Positions 49,301-63,651 of a stretch of DNA of 64,000 nucleotides are shown here, in pieces. The position numbers and the translations under genes were made by a program. The stretch's first letter is position 1, and each line of letters opens with the position of its first letter. Origin of the DNA: Anoplopoma fimbria (Eukaryota; Chordata; Actinopteri; Perciformes; Anoplopomatidae); contig NC_072459.1 in assembly GCF_027596085.1 (NCBI RefSeq), forward strand, positions 21,760,055-21,824,054, given 5' to 3'. The notes beneath the pieces are model-generated. The model made no database searches, was not told where the DNA came from, and saw only the letters and a program-made list of their open reading frames with translations.

Positions 49301-50633
49301 ACTTTTAGATTTTCTAGTTAGCATTGACACTGAGAGGGCCATTACAGACTACACATTATTAAGTGTAAGTATTTTCATGTTGTTCAATACTGCCTTTGAC
49401 GTCGGCAGCAGGATGAGGCCTCAGAAGGTCCTGAGCTCCTTACTCTCAATAACACTGTAAATACTTTAAATAATCTGTAAAAAACATGCAACATTTTAGC
49501 ATGTTGGTGACGTGACATTAGCCATGATGAAGAGTAAACAGGAGGTTTATGAAGAAATATCTGCTGGCCCCACGATATACACCTGTAGTGTACTTTATGT
49601 TAACAATTTCTGCATGACAACCCATGACAATGAGGCAAGAAAGGACTGGGAGGAGGAGCTGCACGCTGATATATGGTGTTATTGGTGTCTGGATGTCAAT
49701 GATATCACTGAACTCAAAATTGATTCACTGAATCGACTAATACATTATAATACATCATAATATATCATAGCAGTTATATTTTAAACACAATAACCAGCTG
49801 CAGTATGCATTTAATGTATTCAGTAATGCATCAATAATTATAATCCATTAATATAATATAATATATATTTATTTGAAATGGGCCATTCTGAATAATGAGT
49901 AATTTAACTTCTGAAATGTTATTAGTAATTATTTTTTCAATTAGTTTCATTTCTAATACTTTTGTACTTTTGTATTTAACTTTGCAAAGTATTTTTACAC
50001 TCTTGTATTACTAGTTAGACTTTGGTTTTAGCGTTGAACCATTAAATTGGCCCGCAGGTACGACACTACCACCGTGTGCATAGTGTCAAAACTCTTCTTT
50101 CCCATAGTACACCGAACACACCACACGTCCACCTGTACACCTGTCCTCATGACGCAGGTTCACAGAGGACAGGTGTGGTGCGGAGGAGTGGGTGTGGTGC
50201 GAGGCTGTTCTTCTTCTTTTGGTTGTGTATTGGAGGTTGATTACTCCCCCCTAAAGGAATGGAGTGTGGAGCAGCAGGTTGACAGGAAAATACATTTATA
50301 TTTTAATAAATAAACCCGAATTCTCTCTATTATTCCTGTTGATCTTAAGTCATTGTTTAGAAGATTGTGTACTTTCTTCGATGCCTTTCCTTACAGATAC
50401 TCCGATTTAATATTATGTTTTCCATCGATTAGGATGGCCCTGCTATTAATTCCCTTCTTTTTTTTGTCTATTAGTACATCTTTGACAATTTTCAGTTTAG
50501 GTGCTTGCCTATTCTTTAGAGTGTTTGGTTTAATCCTGTATGTCTCAGACGGATAATGACTAGTTCATCTATAAGTAATTCACTAACACCTAAATGTTTT
50601 TGAAAACTCCCTGTGTCACAGTATTTATATACA

Positions 50634-50680
<47 letters not shown>

Positions 50681-51540
50681 CTTTTTGTCCAGGGAACCAG
50701 TGTGATGATAACTTCCAGGGTTGGCCTACAAAAAATAAGTAATTACTATTATGATGTGATTTTAAATGATGATGTAATGCCATAATAGTCGGGGAATCAA
50801 ATTCTATCTGGAGCAAAATGCTCTCCCTGTATAAAGAGAGATGATGATGATGACAATATTTGTTCAACCACTTAAATCCTGTCAAACAAGTCTTTTTCTC
50901 CTGTTTGATCACGTTTGTTCACTTGTATTATACGGTGTCGCTTGTCCCCTCACACACGCTTTCATGGTTTTGCATAAAGTGTAATAACTCAGGTGACTCA
51001 TTAGTTCCAATAAATAAATCTATATGTGTTTAGAAAGTCTACTCTAGATTTGAATACTTTTAATAGACCAAAACGTATTGCACATAATTACACAAGTAGA
51101 ATAACAACAGTATCATTATCCAGTATTTTTGAAGCTTTGCTTGACCTTAGCACTGGAACAATCTCATGAAGGTTCTAAGACACAGTTAATATCACCCCCT
51201 TATATTCATTCATGCAAATGAAAAAATATATATATATTACTCAAGAAATCAACATTACCCCAATTGTGGGCATACACATTTACACACACTGCCAGCCTTT
51301 AAATAAATAACAAATCCTCCTTAATTATTATGCAGCGACCATGTTTGTCCCTTATGATGTTTGGCTCTTCAAACTGCACATCTAGGTGCAGGGAAAATAT
51401 CCACCCCCATACTTTTGCTAATTATTTCCCAATGGTTCGTTTTGGTTGATCCTTATATAATTAATTAGTAGTATTTTTTTATGTTTTAATTGAGAAAACG
51501 AGTCACTGTTCTCATGTCAAGGTGATTGTTTACCTGGATA
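49301..51540. other. Intergenic desert, right part
   Basis: No gene recognised. Contains a C/G-richer patch at 50040-50280 with AGGACAGGTGTGGTGCGGAG, possibly an old retroelement piece, and a (TA)n run at 50635-50677. Confidence 0.45.
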
Positions 51541-51541
51541 T

Positions 51542-51838
<297 letters not shown>

Positions 51839-52014
51839 GATATCCAACAGAGCGACGGTGCCACTGGGAGTACATTGTGGCTCATTGTGGAGGACAGAAT
51901 AAATAATACACCGCTGTGCTCCTGTGATCTCTCTGGCAGTCTGCTCCCCACAGCAACAGCCTCCATCACCAGGGTGAAGGTAGGGAGACCCGGGTCTACA
52001 TCTCCTGTGAAAAG
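51839..52014 (+). other. Probable untranslated exon 1 of the tetraspanin gene
   Basis: Unique, GC-richer sequence ending in a strong donor, AAAAG then GTAAGC at 52014/52015; an alternative donor (GAAG then GTAGGG) is at 51979/51980. It lies 2 kb before the ATG exon, with nothing else between. The 5' limit is approximate. Confidence 0.45.
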
Positions 52015-53966
<1,952 letters not shown>

Positions 53967-53987
53967 GTAAAACAATCAGCATCAAAG

Positions 53988-56900
53988 ATGGGATGCTTTG
54001 GATTCCTCAAAGGCATGATGTTTGTCTTCAATGGCATCATCTTTGTAAGTTTGAATTTTCCTGCAGGAAAAACACATTTTAGTTCTGTGTGCATCACAAG
54101 TAGGTTGCACTGTGAAGGATGTGGTAAAATATGCGAACAAATGGCGAAGCAAAAGAAAAAAAAAACTGGGTTGGGGGGGAGGGATGAGGAAACAGAGTCA
54201 AGGAGGAAGTGGATGGATCCGTCATGCTTAAATACTTTGTGCAGAGACAATTAGGTGTTCAGGGCTTGGTCATTGTTCCCGAATTACGTTATTTAAAACT
54301 TCATTTCACTAACAAAGACCACGCTTATCACGATATAGGTTATGACTGATTTATTACGAATGTGAGTCAGATGGATGGGTTAGGGAAGGGGGTCGAAGGG
54401 ATGAGGGGATGAAGGGATAAGGGTCGAGGGATGAAGGGGTAGGGGTCGAGGGATGAAGGGGTAGGGGTCGAGGGATGAAGGGATGTAGGGAAGGGGTCGT
54501 GGGAAGAAGGGATGAGGGTAAGGGATGGAGGGTAAGGGTAAGTGGATGGATCCGTCATGCTTAAATACTTTGTGTAGAGACAATTAGGTGTTCAGGGCGT
54601 GGCCATTGTTCCCGAACTACGTTATTTAAAACTTAATTTAAACCCTCCCTGCTTGGTAAATGTTCGTAGGATGAATAGTACTCCCCATGACAAGTAAACT
54701 GACCTTTACAGTACATTTAAAATCAGCACCCCTTAAATCCTTAAGATCTTTTCCCATTTCTCCTCTCTTCCTGTCTCTTCTTCTCCCCGTCACTCCCCCC
54801 TTAGTTGGCAGGTGCTGCCATCCTGGGCGTGGGGATCTGGGTGAAGGTGGACAGCGGCTCCATCCTCGGCTTCCTCGGGAAAATTGAAAACGCACCGGCA
54901 GAGCTCACTCAGGTGCTCAACGTCGGCTACCTGCTGATTGCAATAGGAGCGCTCCTGCTCGTCATCGGCTTCCTAGGCTGCTGTGGAGCCGTCCGAGAGA
55001 GCAAGTGTATGCTGCTGCTGGTAGGTCTTTGTCTGCTACTTTATGGAGGGTTGAAGGAATAGTCAGCATCTTTAGTAAAACAGTTGTAATCTTTTTGTTG
55101 GATAAAAATCACTCTCAAGATAAATGGTATCAATGTCCTCATCTCCCTCTTGACAAGGGGGTGAAAAAGCATACTTTTCAAAAATTCACAAGTTGTTGGT
55201 GCATTCAAACTTATTGTCACACGCATAGTTTCAATAGATTCCATCCAAATTGGGGGAAAGTTTTGACTGAATTGCCAGAAAATGGGCCAAAAATAAAATG
55301 TGTGTTCAAATTTTCAATCACTTCCGATATGTGAAAATTTGGAGTTGGGTATGTTGAGTTAACAGCAGGTGGGGCTAATTTTCCAGTTGGTTGCCATTAA
55401 CACTTTGGACCAGCAGAGGGTGTTATGGGATCATGTATTAAAACTCATGTATTCAAACCTCAAACTATAGAAACCCAATGGAAAACATGACAGATTATGA
55501 TAGTTATGTGTTTCATGTATTAATTTGAGGAACGTTACCGTTCAAATACAGGTCTGATGTTTTGGTGCTGTTATTTCTCACTGGGGGAAGCTCGACTGAC
55601 AGTTACATGTTTCATATATGTCATGATTTTGTTAATTAAGTCTTGTTCCTTTGCACTTTGTCACATTTTGTCACAGTTTTTCGTAAACGTTTTTGTGATG
55701 TTTTGACCTTTCTTCTTTTCTAATTTCCGGCATTCACATTCCTATTTTTAATATGCAAACTGAAAACGCACTTTAAAAAGGTGAAAGAAAACACACTTAA
55801 TGTGGCTTACTATAGACGGATGACGATTTCATAGAGGGAAATAAAAATATTTTCCCTCTATCGGAAATGCCATGAAAAGTTGCCATGTCATTTATTTAAA
55901 TTATACATTTCTGTAAACCACTGAATTTGGACCTTTTTTGCATTCAGGCAGTTCAAGTGACTTAGTATGTTGAGTGACTCTTACTGATAGTTATATGGTA
56001 TATAAAAAGTATAACAAGTGAGAATGGATCAAAAAAACACAGGACCTTCAACCAGGAAACAGCTGGCCGTGTCTTGTGTGAAACAAAAATAAATCATTGA
56101 CTTTATGCTTGTTACATAAAGATTATTACGTTTATTACACAATGTTGAGTAAGAGTCTGCTGAGGGCAGTTATTTATTAAGAGCTATTGTTACGTTACTT
56201 TATATTAATATTTTAACAAAAATAACAAGGTTTGTCTCTAACCTTAACCATGTAGTTGTGTTGCCTAAACCTTTCTAATTGTTTTCTCAACATTTACTGA
56301 TACAAAAAGTTTGGTTCAGAAACGTCGACATTCGGTGTATCCCCTTGGTTTTGCAAAATCATACAATGGCAAGATTTTTTTGTGACAACTTGGTTGTGGA
56401 TCCCCATTCCAATAAAATGTGTAACGTTCTTTTCTTTTCTTTAATAGTTTTTCGTCATAGTCCTGGTGGTCTTCATTGCGGAGGTTGCAGGAGCAGTGGT
56501 GATCTTGGTATTCAGACCCTTGGTAAGTCAACAAAGGAACTTTTCCACCATCATGACAGGTGCTGACATCTGGTACTTGATAGCAAATGCTTCTGTATGA
56601 TTGCAATTTAGGCAGACGAGTTGTTTACCAAGTTTGGCACAGCTGCAGTTCAGAACATCAAGAAGGACTACGGGAAAAATCCTGATGTCACGGGACTGTG
56701 GAATACTACAATGAACACGGTATGTAATTCTGCTGAACAAAAAGGTGATCGTTTTCACCCCATTTTGCTGATGCTTTGTGTAACAGAGTCTCTTTTGTCT
56801 CCACATTAGTTAAACTGTTGTGGATTCTACAACTCCTCAGACTTCGTGGGCTCACCATATTATTCGGACAACGGAAACCAATACCCACCGCAGTGCTGTC

Positions 56901-57408
56901 CAGGCATTGTTGGCCCATGTAACCAAACGGTGGCTGACAGTGTCACGGTATGGGCTTTGGTAGAAGTAGAAAAAAAACAAATCACCCATGTGAATGATCC
57001 AAAACACATTTTGAATTAATAACATGTTTTTCTATTTCTTTTACCCCCACTTAAAAAAAAAAAAAAAAACTCAGACAATTACTGGGTGCTTCCCAAAGAT
57101 CAAGCAGCTGATTGACGACAACACAGTGGTCATTGTGGCAGTGGCTCTGGGAATTGCAGTTCTGGAGGTAAAGCCTTATCTTTCATCCCACTTTAGATAA
57201 ACCAAGAATATATATTTCAAGTTAAAATCAACACTTGATTAGCTATGAAAAAAAATATTTGAATATATATCCTTTCTTTTTTTTTGCACAAATTTGTCTT
57301 ACTTTACTTTTTAATTGCGTGTCTTAGTAATATACATATTCTCCCCAGATATGTGCCATGGCTGTTTCAATGATCCTTTACTGCAGAATAAAATCCAGGG
57401 GGGACTAA
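53988..57408 (+). CDS. Tetraspanin, TSPAN1-like, complete
   Basis: Seven coding exons: 53988-54044, 54805-55020, 56448-56522, 56612-56719, 56810-56947, 57075-57167 and 57349-57408, all in phase 0 as usual for tetraspanins; 248 residues. Four membrane segments (about 11-34, 54-77, 90-113, 210-237) and a large outer loop with CCG (C155, C156), PQCC (C181, C182), C189 and C203: six cysteines. N-glycosylation sequons include NTT, NSS and NQT. Juxtamembrane cysteines (GCCGAV, C3) suit palmitoylation. Tetraspanins organise membrane microdomains with integrins and other partners. NIKKDYGKNPDVTGLWNTTM closely resembles TSPAN1, though by synteny human TSPAN16 lies next to RAB3D, so orthology is open. 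No frameshift or missing exon. Confidence 0.93.
54207..54633 (+). repeat. 94-bp direct repeat flanking a G-rich minisatellite
   Basis: A 94-bp segment beginning AAGTGGATGGATCCGTCATG is at 54207-54300 and again, with few changes, at 54540-54633. Between them, 54370-54539 is filled with GGGATGAAGGG / GGGGTCGAGGG units on the plus strand, which is the transcript strand of the tetraspanin gene (intron 2). Confidence 0.9.
55021..56447 (+). other. Tetraspanin intron 3
   Basis: Mostly AT-rich. A CTCF-like CCAGCAGAGGGTGTT is at 55410-55424. No exon of another gene recognised. Confidence 0.6.
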
Positions 57409-57898
57409 CTTCAAATGGTAAAGGCCTTGGAAGGATGATTCTTTCTACTTCCTCTTTTTTTGCATCTGGAAGAGCGAAGGGCTATGCCTTTATTTAGCAA
57501 AAAATGCCTCGTTATTAAGGGCAGTTAATGTCATTTCTCAGGCAATCAGAATTTACTGAATGACATAACAAATCTATTTTTACCATGTTTAAATCTATCT
57601 AACAATTGCCGCATATGAATGTAAATGATCTATTTCTTAAGAACACTACACTTTGTAAAACGGGCTACACACGCTGCCTACTTCACCAGAGTTCTTTTTA
57701 AATCTGCTACTACCTGTAACACATGGCCAGTCAATGAGGAATCACATAATGCCTGCGTTCATTGTGATAATGAAACAAAGGCTGGTATATTGGGCATGGG
57801 AACCACTGTTGTTAATGTTGTTGCCATGATGCAGCATGTAAAATAGCATCAGATTTGATGCACTATTTCTATGTATGTTGTATGATGATCAATTTTGA

Positions 57899-57904
57899 AA
57901 TAAA
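57899..57904 (+). terminator. Tetraspanin poly(A) signal
   Basis: AATAAA about 490 bp after the stop, followed by a T/G-rich stretch (GTATTTCTAGACCCTGGTG). Confidence 0.6.
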
Positions 57905-58600
57905 GTGCAATGTATTTCTAGACCCTGGTGAGTTTTTGAGTTGGTCATGTGCATCTGTGAAATTTTGCATTTGTATTGAAGTGGAGTGAGGACCTGCAAA
58001 CTGCAGCTTAACAGTAGCTAATAATCATTCTTCTACCTGTTTTATCATGCAACAAGAAAAGAGGTCTGATTTTAAAAAATGTTTTTCTACAAGCACATGA
58101 GAGTTAAAAGTGCAGCCACTGGATCTAAATTATAAGTGGGTTGCATATTAGTGCCACTGGGTGTTGCTTGAAACTATTGAAACAGTGGAAGCATGAGCTC
58201 TGATTTTCCATGAGATTCTGGATTTTGTTTAGACAAGATAACATGTACCACATATATTATTTATCTGAAAGTTTATTTAGCTTGATAAAAAACATAATGG
58301 CAGATGTTAATATGTAACTCGGAGCAAAAGCCGTTTACCCTTTCTTTTAGATAGGCTGGCTTTTGGATTTGCAACATGCATTTACAAAGGAACAGCCACC
58401 ATTAAGGAAACTGTGAGTCCAAAACCTGTTTGTCCACATGATTGAGCAATGAAACACTTTGGACTCTGGCTTGATTTGCTGCTTTACACTCTTTAGTTAG
58501 TTACTTGGTTAGTACAGGAACAGACTGAGCTCAAACAAAGATGAAGTTTATCAAACTGCTGCTGAAGATTTTTGTGTAACTTAAATTCAATCAGGAGAGA
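57905..58600. other. Intergenic, no feature seen
   Basis: Unique AT-rich sequence with no exon-like borders or recognised repeat. Confidence 0.5.
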
Positions 58601-58619
58601 CAAGTCAGATGGGGAAAAG

Positions 58620-58822
58620 ATAATTGTTTATTATTAACAGATGATATGTGATGATAAAGTCTTGACAGAGTCTTTGGCACTTGGACTCAGCAGGGAGATT
58701 CGTAATCGAGGAGCGTCCCCCTATGGAGTCCAGACACTGGTGGTGGTGGTGGCTGATGAAGCTGTTGTGGAGATGGGTGGAGATGGGGAGGTGGAGGGGT
58801 GCGTAGTAACAGCATGAACGTA
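58620..58822 (-). other. Candidate 3'-terminal exon, minus strand, unidentified
   Basis: On the minus strand a strong acceptor (GATTGTCTCTCTACCCTCAG) is followed by a Pro/His/Ser/Thr-rich block, all three frames of which stay open for at least 33 codons because of CCACC repeats. An AATAAA is at plus 58628-58634 (TTTATT reversed). One frame ends LLDYESPC. The rest of the gene would lie to the right, across the N gap. No family recognised. Confidence 0.3.
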
Positions 58823-59073
58823 CTGAGGGTAGAGAGACAATCATATTTAAAAAGAGACAGAAGTAAGATGATAGGCTAACAATGTAGTTGTGTCGTTGTG
58901 CTATTGGATTGAGGAGACCAGCTGATCTAAAAAGCTGATATCATGATTGACAGCCTCAAACAATGACTGCGTGGAAATTATGAGTGAGCATGCGTGAGGA
59001 GAGAATGGCAGACGTATGAGAAAGAGTATTGTCTTTCTGACTGAACTTAGGCTAGAGCTTCATTAGTCCAGCC

Positions 59074-59173
59074 NNNNNNNNNNNNNNNNNNNNNNNNNNN
59101 NNNNNNNNNNNNNNNNNNNNNNNNNNNNNNNNNNNNNNNNNNNNNNNNNNNNNNNNNNNNNNNNNNNNNNNNN
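59074..59173. other. Assembly gap (100 N)
   Basis: Exactly 100 N, the usual placeholder for a gap of unknown size. Order of the flanks is therefore assembly-dependent. Confidence 0.99.
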
Positions 59174-59967
59174 TTTTCCAACAAGGTTGTGACAACTCCA
59201 CAGAAACAGAATGCACAGAGGATCATTTCAGTAGAAAGACCGTACCGTTCCTGGCTTGAAGTGTACGGTGAATTAATCTGACATGAAGCGTCTGCTCTGA
59301 CAAACTGTATCTGTGCTGTAGTGTTGCTGTCAACGCTTGGTGGTGAAAGACACCGAGTTGGATGGTGCACTACGAATGGAGCTCTTTGGTCGAGGACAAT
59401 TTCAGAGAGAGACACCATGTCTACTGAATAAATGAACACTTCACCCTCCATTCAGAGTTTATTGGACTTTGATCTAAATGTGATGGTTAACTGTTTTCAA
59501 AAAATTGATTGGCTGCTTTAAATTTTTATCGCTATATCAAGATCTCTCAATGTTGTACCGACTTTCTTTCATTGTGACTGCATGAAAACTTGGTATCCAC
59601 ACAAAATACTCAGCTTCGTTGTGTAGTTGTTATTATATGCCACATGTTTGTGTGGGGTGAAACAATGGTGATTGATTATCAATTCATATACGTATTCAAG
59701 CAGAATAAAAACACTGGCAGCGGAGTAAAAATCTGCAGTGACAGAAAACTCTCCTCCTTCATCTTCTCCAGCATATGATCGTATGTGAGACTATGGGTGC
59801 GCTCTAGCTCAAAGCTGCATTGCAACGCTGAGTACTTGTACTAACTTGAAGAAGGGTGCGATCAGTCTCAGGGAAAGAAATGTGAGAATTAATAGGATGG
59901 TACGTTCAGGAGCCTGAAGGAGGGTGGGGACACGGCAGTTCTACTTCACGCCAGAGTGTCAAAACCT
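59174..59967. other. Post-gap sequence, no gene recognised
   Basis: A minus-strand frame enters from the gap and runs from about 59175 to 59451 (about 92 visible codons with no known family). It is recorded because it ends near an in-window start; coding status is unknown. Confidence 0.3.
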
Positions 59968-60275
59968 GACGATTTTACACACTGCTGAGCACCTTCCTGG
60001 GTTGTGTACGCGTTGTGACACGACGGAGAGAGAATGATTGCACTGACACGTGTACATTACATCAGCCAACTGGCGAAGGGTTGGGAGGTGCGATCGTGCT
60101 TCCTCTAGGTGTGTTAATAGCGTAGTGTGAGCCGCTGAACGGTGTAAGCGTCTCTACACAGCTGAGCCAGGGCTGTTCCGCTACCTCTTTCTGTCAAGGT
60201 GAAAGACAAATAAGTGACCATGTCGCTCCTCAAATCGCAGCTTGATTTCAAACTGAGAAACGGGATCGAAAAGAC
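59968..60275. repeat. CpG-rich direct repeat, copy A
   Basis: About 210 bp starting GACGATTTTACACACTGCTG is nearly identical to 60586-60800 (offset 618 bp). The following ~100 bp also match copy B, apart from a ~35-bp deletion in A. CpG content is visibly higher than in the surroundings. Confidence 0.9.
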
Positions 60276-60438
60276 ACAAAGTCAACAAATGTTTCACAAT
60301 GTTTATTTATTCATCAAGAGAAGAGAACGCGCTTCCTTGTAGTGTCAAAGGTTTGTCGGTGCATAAATCGAATTTTGCGTCGGTCTGTGGAGTACTTTGA
60401 CTTTCTCCGTGCGCTCTTTTGATGGCGAGGAGGTGTAA

Positions 60439-61044
60439 TCATCTCTTTGCTGTCCGCGATCGACTGCATAGAGATTTGAAGTGTACAGACGATTCATTCC
60501 AGATCAAACGGATGCTTTTACGCACTTTGTATCTGTACGTTCGAGTTGTTGAACTTGTGTTATGGCGAATCTTGGTCCAAAGATAGACGATTTTACACAC
60601 TGCTGAGCACCTTCCTGGGTTGTGTACGCGTTGTGACACGACGGAGAGAGAATCATTGCGCTGACACGTGTACATTACATCAGCCAACTGGCGAAGGGTT
60701 ACGAGGTGCGATCGTGCTTCCTCTAGGTGTGTTAATAGCGTAGTGTGAGCCGCTGAACGGTGTAAGCGTCTCTACACAGCTGAGTCAGGGCTGTTCCCCT
60801 TCAGCAGAGTAGTGATGAAGAACTTAGCCAGCGTTTCTCTGTCACGGAGAAGGACAACAACGTGACCATGTCCCTCTTCAAATCGCAGCCTGATTTCGAA
60901 CCGGGAAACATAATTACGAAGACATCTCAGTGTGTGCTGGAGCACAGCAACGATACCTCTCTTCACTTTGTCCATTGACAAATGTATGCTTATTTGATGG
61001 ATGAACGATCGAGCTGGAGCGTTTAAAAGTATGCAATCTTTCAA
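60439..61044 (-). pseudogene. Unidentified reading frame with one in-frame stop
   Basis: A minus-strand frame starts at ATG 61042-61044 and runs 90 codons to TAG at 60772-60774. In the same frame it then stays open another ~110 codons to a stop at 60439-60441. The first part is basic with a segment RFEIRLRFEEGHGHVVVLL. A TATATAA on the minus strand (61109-61115) lies about 65 bp before the ATG. The homologous part of copy A (minus, ~60260-60190) retains FEIKLRFEERHGHL but is otherwise disrupted. I do not recognise the family. A decayed gene, an exogenous insertion or chance opening of CpG-rich DNA all remain possible. Confidence 0.3.
60586..60905. repeat. CpG-rich direct repeat, copy B
   Basis: Partner of 59968-60275. 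It contains the middle of the unidentified minus-strand frame. The near identity of the first 210 bp implies a recent duplication or a tandem array partly collapsed near the gap. Confidence 0.9.
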
Positions 61045-61108
61045 ATGTTTTCAGGATCCTGCTATGGATGCACCAAAGATAATGATTATCTGAGCGCTGC
61101 ACTGAATG

Positions 61109-61115
61109 TTATATA
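61109..61115 (-). promoter_or_regulatory. TATA box before the unidentified frame
   Basis: TATATAA on the minus strand, preceded by GATGGGCTGG. Suggestive of a focused promoter; a lone match in AT-rich surroundings would also occur by chance. Confidence 0.3.
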
Positions 61116-63651
61116 CCAGCCCATCGTCATGTAGGAGGGAGGTGCAGTGGGAGGGGCTACATGTCTCAAGGCACTCACAGGTTATTAGAATTACACAGTA
61201 AAAGTTTAAAGGCCTATACAGTGCTGGGATTTCTTGGGAGGAAAATTGACTGTAAAATAATGCTGATTTCCTGCCACCTAGTGTCACATTAGGCTTTTGC
61301 AGCCAGGGACAAGTCAGCCAGATCCCTCAAAGAACACGCTCTAATGGACTCAAAAGAGCACTGTTAAAAGCTCAGTTCTTAGTTAAACACGCACCATCAG
61401 GACCCACCAACCCTCCCCCTCCCTTATGTGAATCTGGTCGGAGCCTCTGTTCTGGCCGACTAACCCATTACCTGTGGCTAAACAACAGATTGTCTTTACT
61501 GAAAATATATCGAGCCTGAGCACCCTATCAAATGGTTTTTCTGTATAAATTCTTAGCAAAAGCAAATCCTCCTTTTTTTTGACAGTGATCAAATACATTT
61601 AACGTCCTATAAGCTAAGAACATGTTGGAAACAAACCCACATTGGTCCTTATTTATCATATTATACATATATTAAATACTATAAATATATCAAATATATA
61701 TTATATTGTTGCTTTTTAAATCTCCGCTATGATTATTTTGATTTGTGTAGAGCAGTGATAATGACGAACACAAAGTTAATCCCTTCTTTCTTAAGGAATG
61801 ACTGATAAGTCCCAGGTTGGTGCTCAGGCTTCCAAAACGATTACAAAATGATAAACTTTATTTAGGACTGGTGTCAGTGTTGTCCTGAACCTTCAGTAAA
61901 ATCCATTTTTATATCCATCATCTATCATATTGCATCTATTATTATGTGTTTTATGAGGGCGGCGTTCTGATGAGAAGAGACTTGTTTTAGTTTTAGATGC
62001 ATTTTCCGTTTTTCTTATGTGTTCCATGTTCCCAATCATCCATGTTTCAAATTCTCATGAAAGTAAAAAGCTGGCGTTAATTATGAATCAAATCTGATGT
62101 TACAACAGATTTTGGACTGGATTCTATGCAGCTGTTTTTTCAGCAGGTAAGTGCTTGAACTGCACATTGGTGGATTTGAGGGAAACACAAAGTTGTTTTG
62201 TGATGGCAGCTAGAAGCAGTGAGAACTAACTTGCTACTGTAATTACACTAAGATAGAGTACAGAAAATGATATGTTTTACAACGGGGGGCAAGAATATTT
62301 GCTATGCTCCCCTTTCTTCCTGATAAATAATTAATTTCATTTTCCTAAAAAAAAAGTAGGTAGAGGGGAGGGAGAGCACCAGAGGGAGAGAAATAGATAG
62401 AAAGAGACAACAAAACACACACCGGCGTGCCACAAACTGTACTAGTAGTGTAATTTGTTGGCTCCCAATTTAGAGGCCCCTCCAGTGGGTCACAAGATCT
62501 GAGGGGGGCCGAATTGATTAATGGGAAAACGAAAGTTGGTCGCTAACAACACACTGGTTTAAAACATGAGATCACAAACGGTTAAAAGGTTGTAAATGAG
62601 TGGTTGAATCTTTAGAAATATATTGTATTTTATAAACTCATTATGTTTTTTTTTAATGTAAAATATTCAGATAAGCAACTAGGAACTACACCTGTTAAAT
62701 AAATATAGGGTAGTGAAAATAGCATGTTTGTGAAAAAACTATTGGATTGCAGAGCTTGTGTCTGGGGTCTTAAAGTGCTTCTGAGATATTAATGAGGATT
62801 TTTTTGTGCACAAAGACAGTGAACTCCTAGATGTAGTTTTAATATTGAGGTTGGGGACACATATTAAGCGTGGTGTCTGGGGGTCATCCCCTAGTAATCT
62901 CTGAGCATAAACACTTCATGTCTTGTATTCTGGAGTTTTCCGCCACCTAATGGTGGAAAATGTCTTAGTTTATTTAAACGAAAACACAAAAGTTTAGGTG
63001 ACAGGTGACAATAAAAAAATATGAAAATATAATCGAATACAGGGCAGTAAGTATCTAATGCTGAATCAACCATGAAAGAAGGATTTTGTCTTCCGTCCTC
63101 TTTTGTGTCTATTGTTTGGAGAGGTAACCTCATTAAATCTGCATGTGGCACTGATTCACCTCAATGATAATATTCATTAATTTAAATTCATCTATTAACC
63201 CTTGAACTGTAATATGTGTTTCAGCAAGACATATGCCTGTGCTCTTTGAGAAATAGAAAAATACAGTTGTAATATTTTGGGGAAAAAATTGTGATATTAC
63301 AAAATAAAGTCATGATTTAATGAATATAAAAGTCTAGCTGTCCTATAGTCTGCTGTGCCTGACTTGCTTCATTGCAGTTCTTCTTGCAGCCCAGTGTAAA
63401 AGAAATCAAGTTTGTTTTCATAAAAAAAAAAACAGACCAAATCTGTGAAGGGACTTTTATTTAGTATTTTGTTTTAACTAGTCCTCTGCAGTGCATATGA
63501 TGTATATTTTTCTCTTGTGAGATTATAAAAGTGATTTGTTTCTCTTCCATGAGGTTATGGTGTGGGCTGAGTTATGCTGTGTCAAAAATCATTTTACATT
63601 TTCCAATCATCGTGATTTCATTTCTGTTTCTTTCACTCCTCACCGGTTCAG
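61116..63651. other. Right-hand intergenic or intronic DNA
   Basis: About 2.5 kb with no recognised exon or repeat. CTCF-like motif at 61271-61287 (minus, ACACTAGGTGGCAG). Confidence 0.45.

Noticed and set aside
49512..49760. 82-codon frame containing KSKQEVYEEISAG
   Set aside because: Looks protein-like at its start but has no recognisable family, splice sites or conserved neighbours; chance cannot be excluded.
60439..61044. Assigning the unidentified frame to a virus
   Set aside because: The compact promoter and CpG-rich composition are suggestive, but I recognise no viral protein; a database search would be decisive.
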